The translations under genes were made by a program, and so were the position numbers. From Gracilimonas amylolytica (GTDB taxonomy: Bacteria > Bacteroidota > Rhodothermia > Balneolales > Balneolaceae), in NCBI RefSeq assembly GCF_002911695.1, contig NZ_PQBS01000035.1, positions 258,176 to 322,175 of the forward strand: a stretch of 64,000 nucleotides of DNA. Reading direction: 5' to 3'. Shown one piece after another: positions 62,259 to 64,000 of the stretch (within the stretch, counting starts at the first letter, position 1; each line of letters opens with the position of its first letter). A model generated the notes under the pieces. The model did not search any database, had not been told where the DNA came from, and was given only the letters and a program-made list of their open reading frames with translations.

Positions 62259-64000
62259 ATGAACCACGAACATCACAATCACGAAGACCATAACCACAAT
62301 GGTCACCAAAATAAAGAGCATAACCACGATCAGAAACACAATCAGGATCACGGTGGGCATGAAGGGCACTCCCATCATGAGCATCACAAAATGATGGTTC
62401 AGGACTTTAAATTTCGATTTTGGTGGGTGCTTGCACTCACGATTCCGATCATGGCCCTATCACCCATGATTCAGGATTTTCTGGGTGTGGATTGGAGATT
62501 CACCGGTGACAGCTGGATTTTAGCTGCGTTATCAACCGTCGTTTACTTCTTTGGCGGATGGCCATTTCTCACCGGTCTGATTGATGAGCTCAAGAAAAAG
62601 CAGCCGGGGATGATGACGCTCATCGGCCTTGCTATTTCTATCGCCTATCTCTATAGCACGGCTGTGGTCTTTGGCTTTGAAGGCGACCTGCTCTACTGGG
62701 AGCTTTCAACCCTGGTCGGAATCATGCTGCTGGGGCATTGGATAGAAATGCGTTCTGTGATGAGCGCCTCGTCAGCGTTGGAAGAGTTAGCTGCTTTGAT
62801 ACCGGGTGAAGCCCATCGTGTACATGAGGATGGATCAACGGAAGACATCCCTGTGGAAGAATTACAACAGGGTGACAAAGTCCTCATCAAGCCGGGAGAA
62901 AAAATTCCGGCAGATGGAATTGTGGTTAAAGGTGAGTCCAGTGTGAATGAAGCCATGCTTACCGGAGAATCCAAGCCGGTTAGTAAACAAAAAGATGATG
63001 AGGTAATTGGCGGTTCTGTAAATGAAAAAGGCTCTCTTACTATACAAATTTCTAAAACCGGGGACGATTCATTCTTATCTCAGGTTATTAACCTGGTAAG
63101 AGAAGCTCAGGAAAGTAAGTCTCGTACACAGGATTTAGCCAATCGGGCTGCTTTTTGGTTGACCATCGTTGCTATTACAGCCGGCCTGATAACCTTTGGA
63201 GCCTGGATCTTTTTTACGGGACAAAGCTTTGACTTTGCGATGAACCGAACCGTAGCGGTCATGGTGATTACCTGTCCACACGCGTTAGGTCTGGCCATTC
63301 CATTGGTGGTTTCCCGCTCAACCAGTATTGCTGCGACCAATGGATTTCTTATACGCAATCGGTCTGCTTTTGAGCAGGCAAGAAACTTGGATTCCATTAT
63401 CTTCGATAAAACCGGTACGCTAACCGAAGGAACCTTTACGGTAACCAATATTCTGAATTTTGGGGATGATCACTCCGATGAAGAGATACTTAAATATGCA
63501 GCTTCGCTGGAGAAAAACTCTGAACATCCACTTGCAAAAGGAATCCTCGAAAAAGCCGGCGAAACCTGGGAGCCGGATGAGTTTAATTCCATTACCGGAA
63601 TGGGAATTGAAGGCAAGGTAAATGGAAAGTCAGTGAAAGTAGTAAGCCCCGGATATGTTCGGGAGCAGGAAATGGAATACCCAACAGCTGAAGTTGAAAA
63701 AGTATCATCCCAGGGAAAAACGGTCGTTTTTGTGATCATTGAAGATCAATTGACCGGAGCCATTGCTTTGGGAGATCAAATTCGAGAGTCGTCTAAGAAT
63801 GCGATTCATGCACTGCACAAGATGGGTATTGAGTGCATCATGCTGACGGGCGATAATCAACAAACGGCCGATTATGTAGCTGGAGAACTAGGCATTGATC
63901 AGGTGTTTGCTGAAGTACTTCCGGATGAAAAAGCCGATAAGGTGAAGGAGGTTCAGGGGCAAGGAAAACTTGTGGCCATGACCGGAGACGGCGTCAACGA
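62259..64000 (+). CDS. copB: CopB-type (CPH) copper-exporting P1B-ATPase, cut by the window end
   Basis: An inner-membrane ATPase that exports copper or silver ions. It is open from ATG 62259 to the window edge (580 codons of roughly 700). Residues 1-48 are nearly all His, Asn, Gly, Glu and Lys, with about twenty histidines, a metal-binding extension in place of an HMA domain. The TGES motif, the transmembrane CPH motif (Cys339-Pro-His), the phosphorylation site DKTGT (Asp383), SEHPLAKG, MLTGDN and the start of TGDGVN are seen in order. CPH points to the CopB (P1B-3) class. The final segments lie beyond the window. Confidence 0.93.
   Translation, partial: MNHEHHNHEDHNHNGHQNKEHNHDQKHNQDHGGHEGHSHHEHHKMMVQDFKFRFWWVLALTIPIMALSPMIQDFLGVDWRFTGDSWILAALSTVVYFFGGWPFLTGLIDELKKKQPGMMTLIGLAISIAYLYSTAVVFGFEGDLLYWELSTLVGIMLLGHWIEMRSVMSASSALEELAALIPGEAHRVHEDGSTEDIPVEELQQGDKVLIKPGEKIPADGIVVKGESSVNEAMLTGESKPVSKQKDDEVIGGSVNEKGSLTIQISKTGDDSFLSQVINLVREAQESKSRTQDLANRAAFWLTIVAITAGLITFGAWIFFTGQSFDFAMNRTVAVMVITCPHALGLAIPLVVSRSTSIAATNGFLIRNRSAFEQARNLDSIIFDKTGTLTEGTFTVTNILNFGDDHSDEEILKYAASLEKNSEHPLAKGILEKAGETWEPDEFNSITGMGIEGKVNGKSVKVVSPGYVREQEMEYPTAEVEKVSSQGKTVVFVIIEDQLTGAIALGDQIRESSKNAIHALHKMGIECIMLTGDNQQTADYVAGELGIDQVFAEVLPDEKADKVKEVQGQGKLVAMTGDGVN

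Larger units (their letters stand above)
48029..64000 (+). mobile_element. Metal-resistance genomic island integrated at tRNA-Ile (right end outside window)
   Basis: A tRNA gene, a tyrosine recombinase and a continuous run of metal-handling genes, all on the plus strand, describe an integrated island. GATC counts at two places in this region are near random expectation, whereas a core segment is several-fold higher. No conjugation or phage structural genes are seen up to the window end, and the P-type ATPase gene is cut, so the size is unknown. Confidence 0.7.

Noticed and set aside
1..64000. CRISPR array, rRNA, or insertion-sequence transposase
   Set aside because: I saw no regularly spaced direct repeats of CRISPR type, no rRNA-like stretch and no transposase motif in the proteins.

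Overview
The window looks like a chromosomal segment of a Bacteroidota-related bacterium, most likely Balneolota (Gracilimonas/Balneola-like). The reasons are type IX secretion genes (PorU, PorV, C-terminal sorting domains), DUF3127 and DUF5683 proteins, almost no Shine-Dalgarno sequences, and promoters close to the TTTG/TAnnTTTG form. Phylum is an inference from gene content; no marker was compared with a database.

Layout. 1-1161: the tail of a LexA/S24-like repressor and the rplU-rpmA ribosomal operon. 1175-9131: housekeeping genes (FAH-family hydrolase, M23 peptidase, RidA, two related TPR lipoproteins, a Cys/Met-metabolism PLP enzyme, thiolase). 9385-22874: an envelope/secretion run with porU, porV, an M6-like protein lacking its zinc motif, a TolB-like gluzincin, a DUF5683-like protein and a PASTA protein. 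22880-26279: rpe, phoH, MBL hydrolase and purine nucleoside phosphorylase. 26325-38446: a YefM/YoeB module, acyl-CoA carboxylase beta with a very acidic partner gene, an orphan ABC ATPase, M29 aminopeptidase, a membrane-anchored HTH protein, a Na/Pi symporter, pckA, a VOC protein and a membrane-tethered HExxH protein. 38455-46060: a minus-strand haem cluster hemA-hemC-hemD-hemE-hemF-hemB-hemL, taking glutamyl-tRNA to protoporphyrinogen IX by the C5 route with the O2-dependent HemF. Its gaps hold a mosaic family of palindromic repeats that supplies the hemD stop codon. 46383-47859: DUF3127 protein and an aldo/keto reductase.

48029-64000 (running off the end): a tRNA-Ile(CAU) gene followed by a tyrosine recombinase and a metal-resistance island. 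It carries a 48-residue Cys-rich protein behind a MerR-type promoter, a MerR regulator with the exact mercury-binding cysteine spacing, an HME-RND efflux set (cusA/cusC/cusB-like) with a PII protein, a 32%-Met exported protein, a SHOCT protein, a multicopper oxidase, a DUF2231 protein, an NTF2-like protein and a CPH-type copper ATPase that is cut by the window end. Together these would sense metal, bind and oxidise it in the periplasm, and pump it out. GATC is much commoner in the one core segment I hand-counted than in two island segments.

The least expected signals are two intrinsic terminators embedded in the signal-peptide codons of the next gene (5557-5599 and 14508-14546), the palindromic repeats in the haem cluster, and the MerR/Cys-rich microprotein pair.
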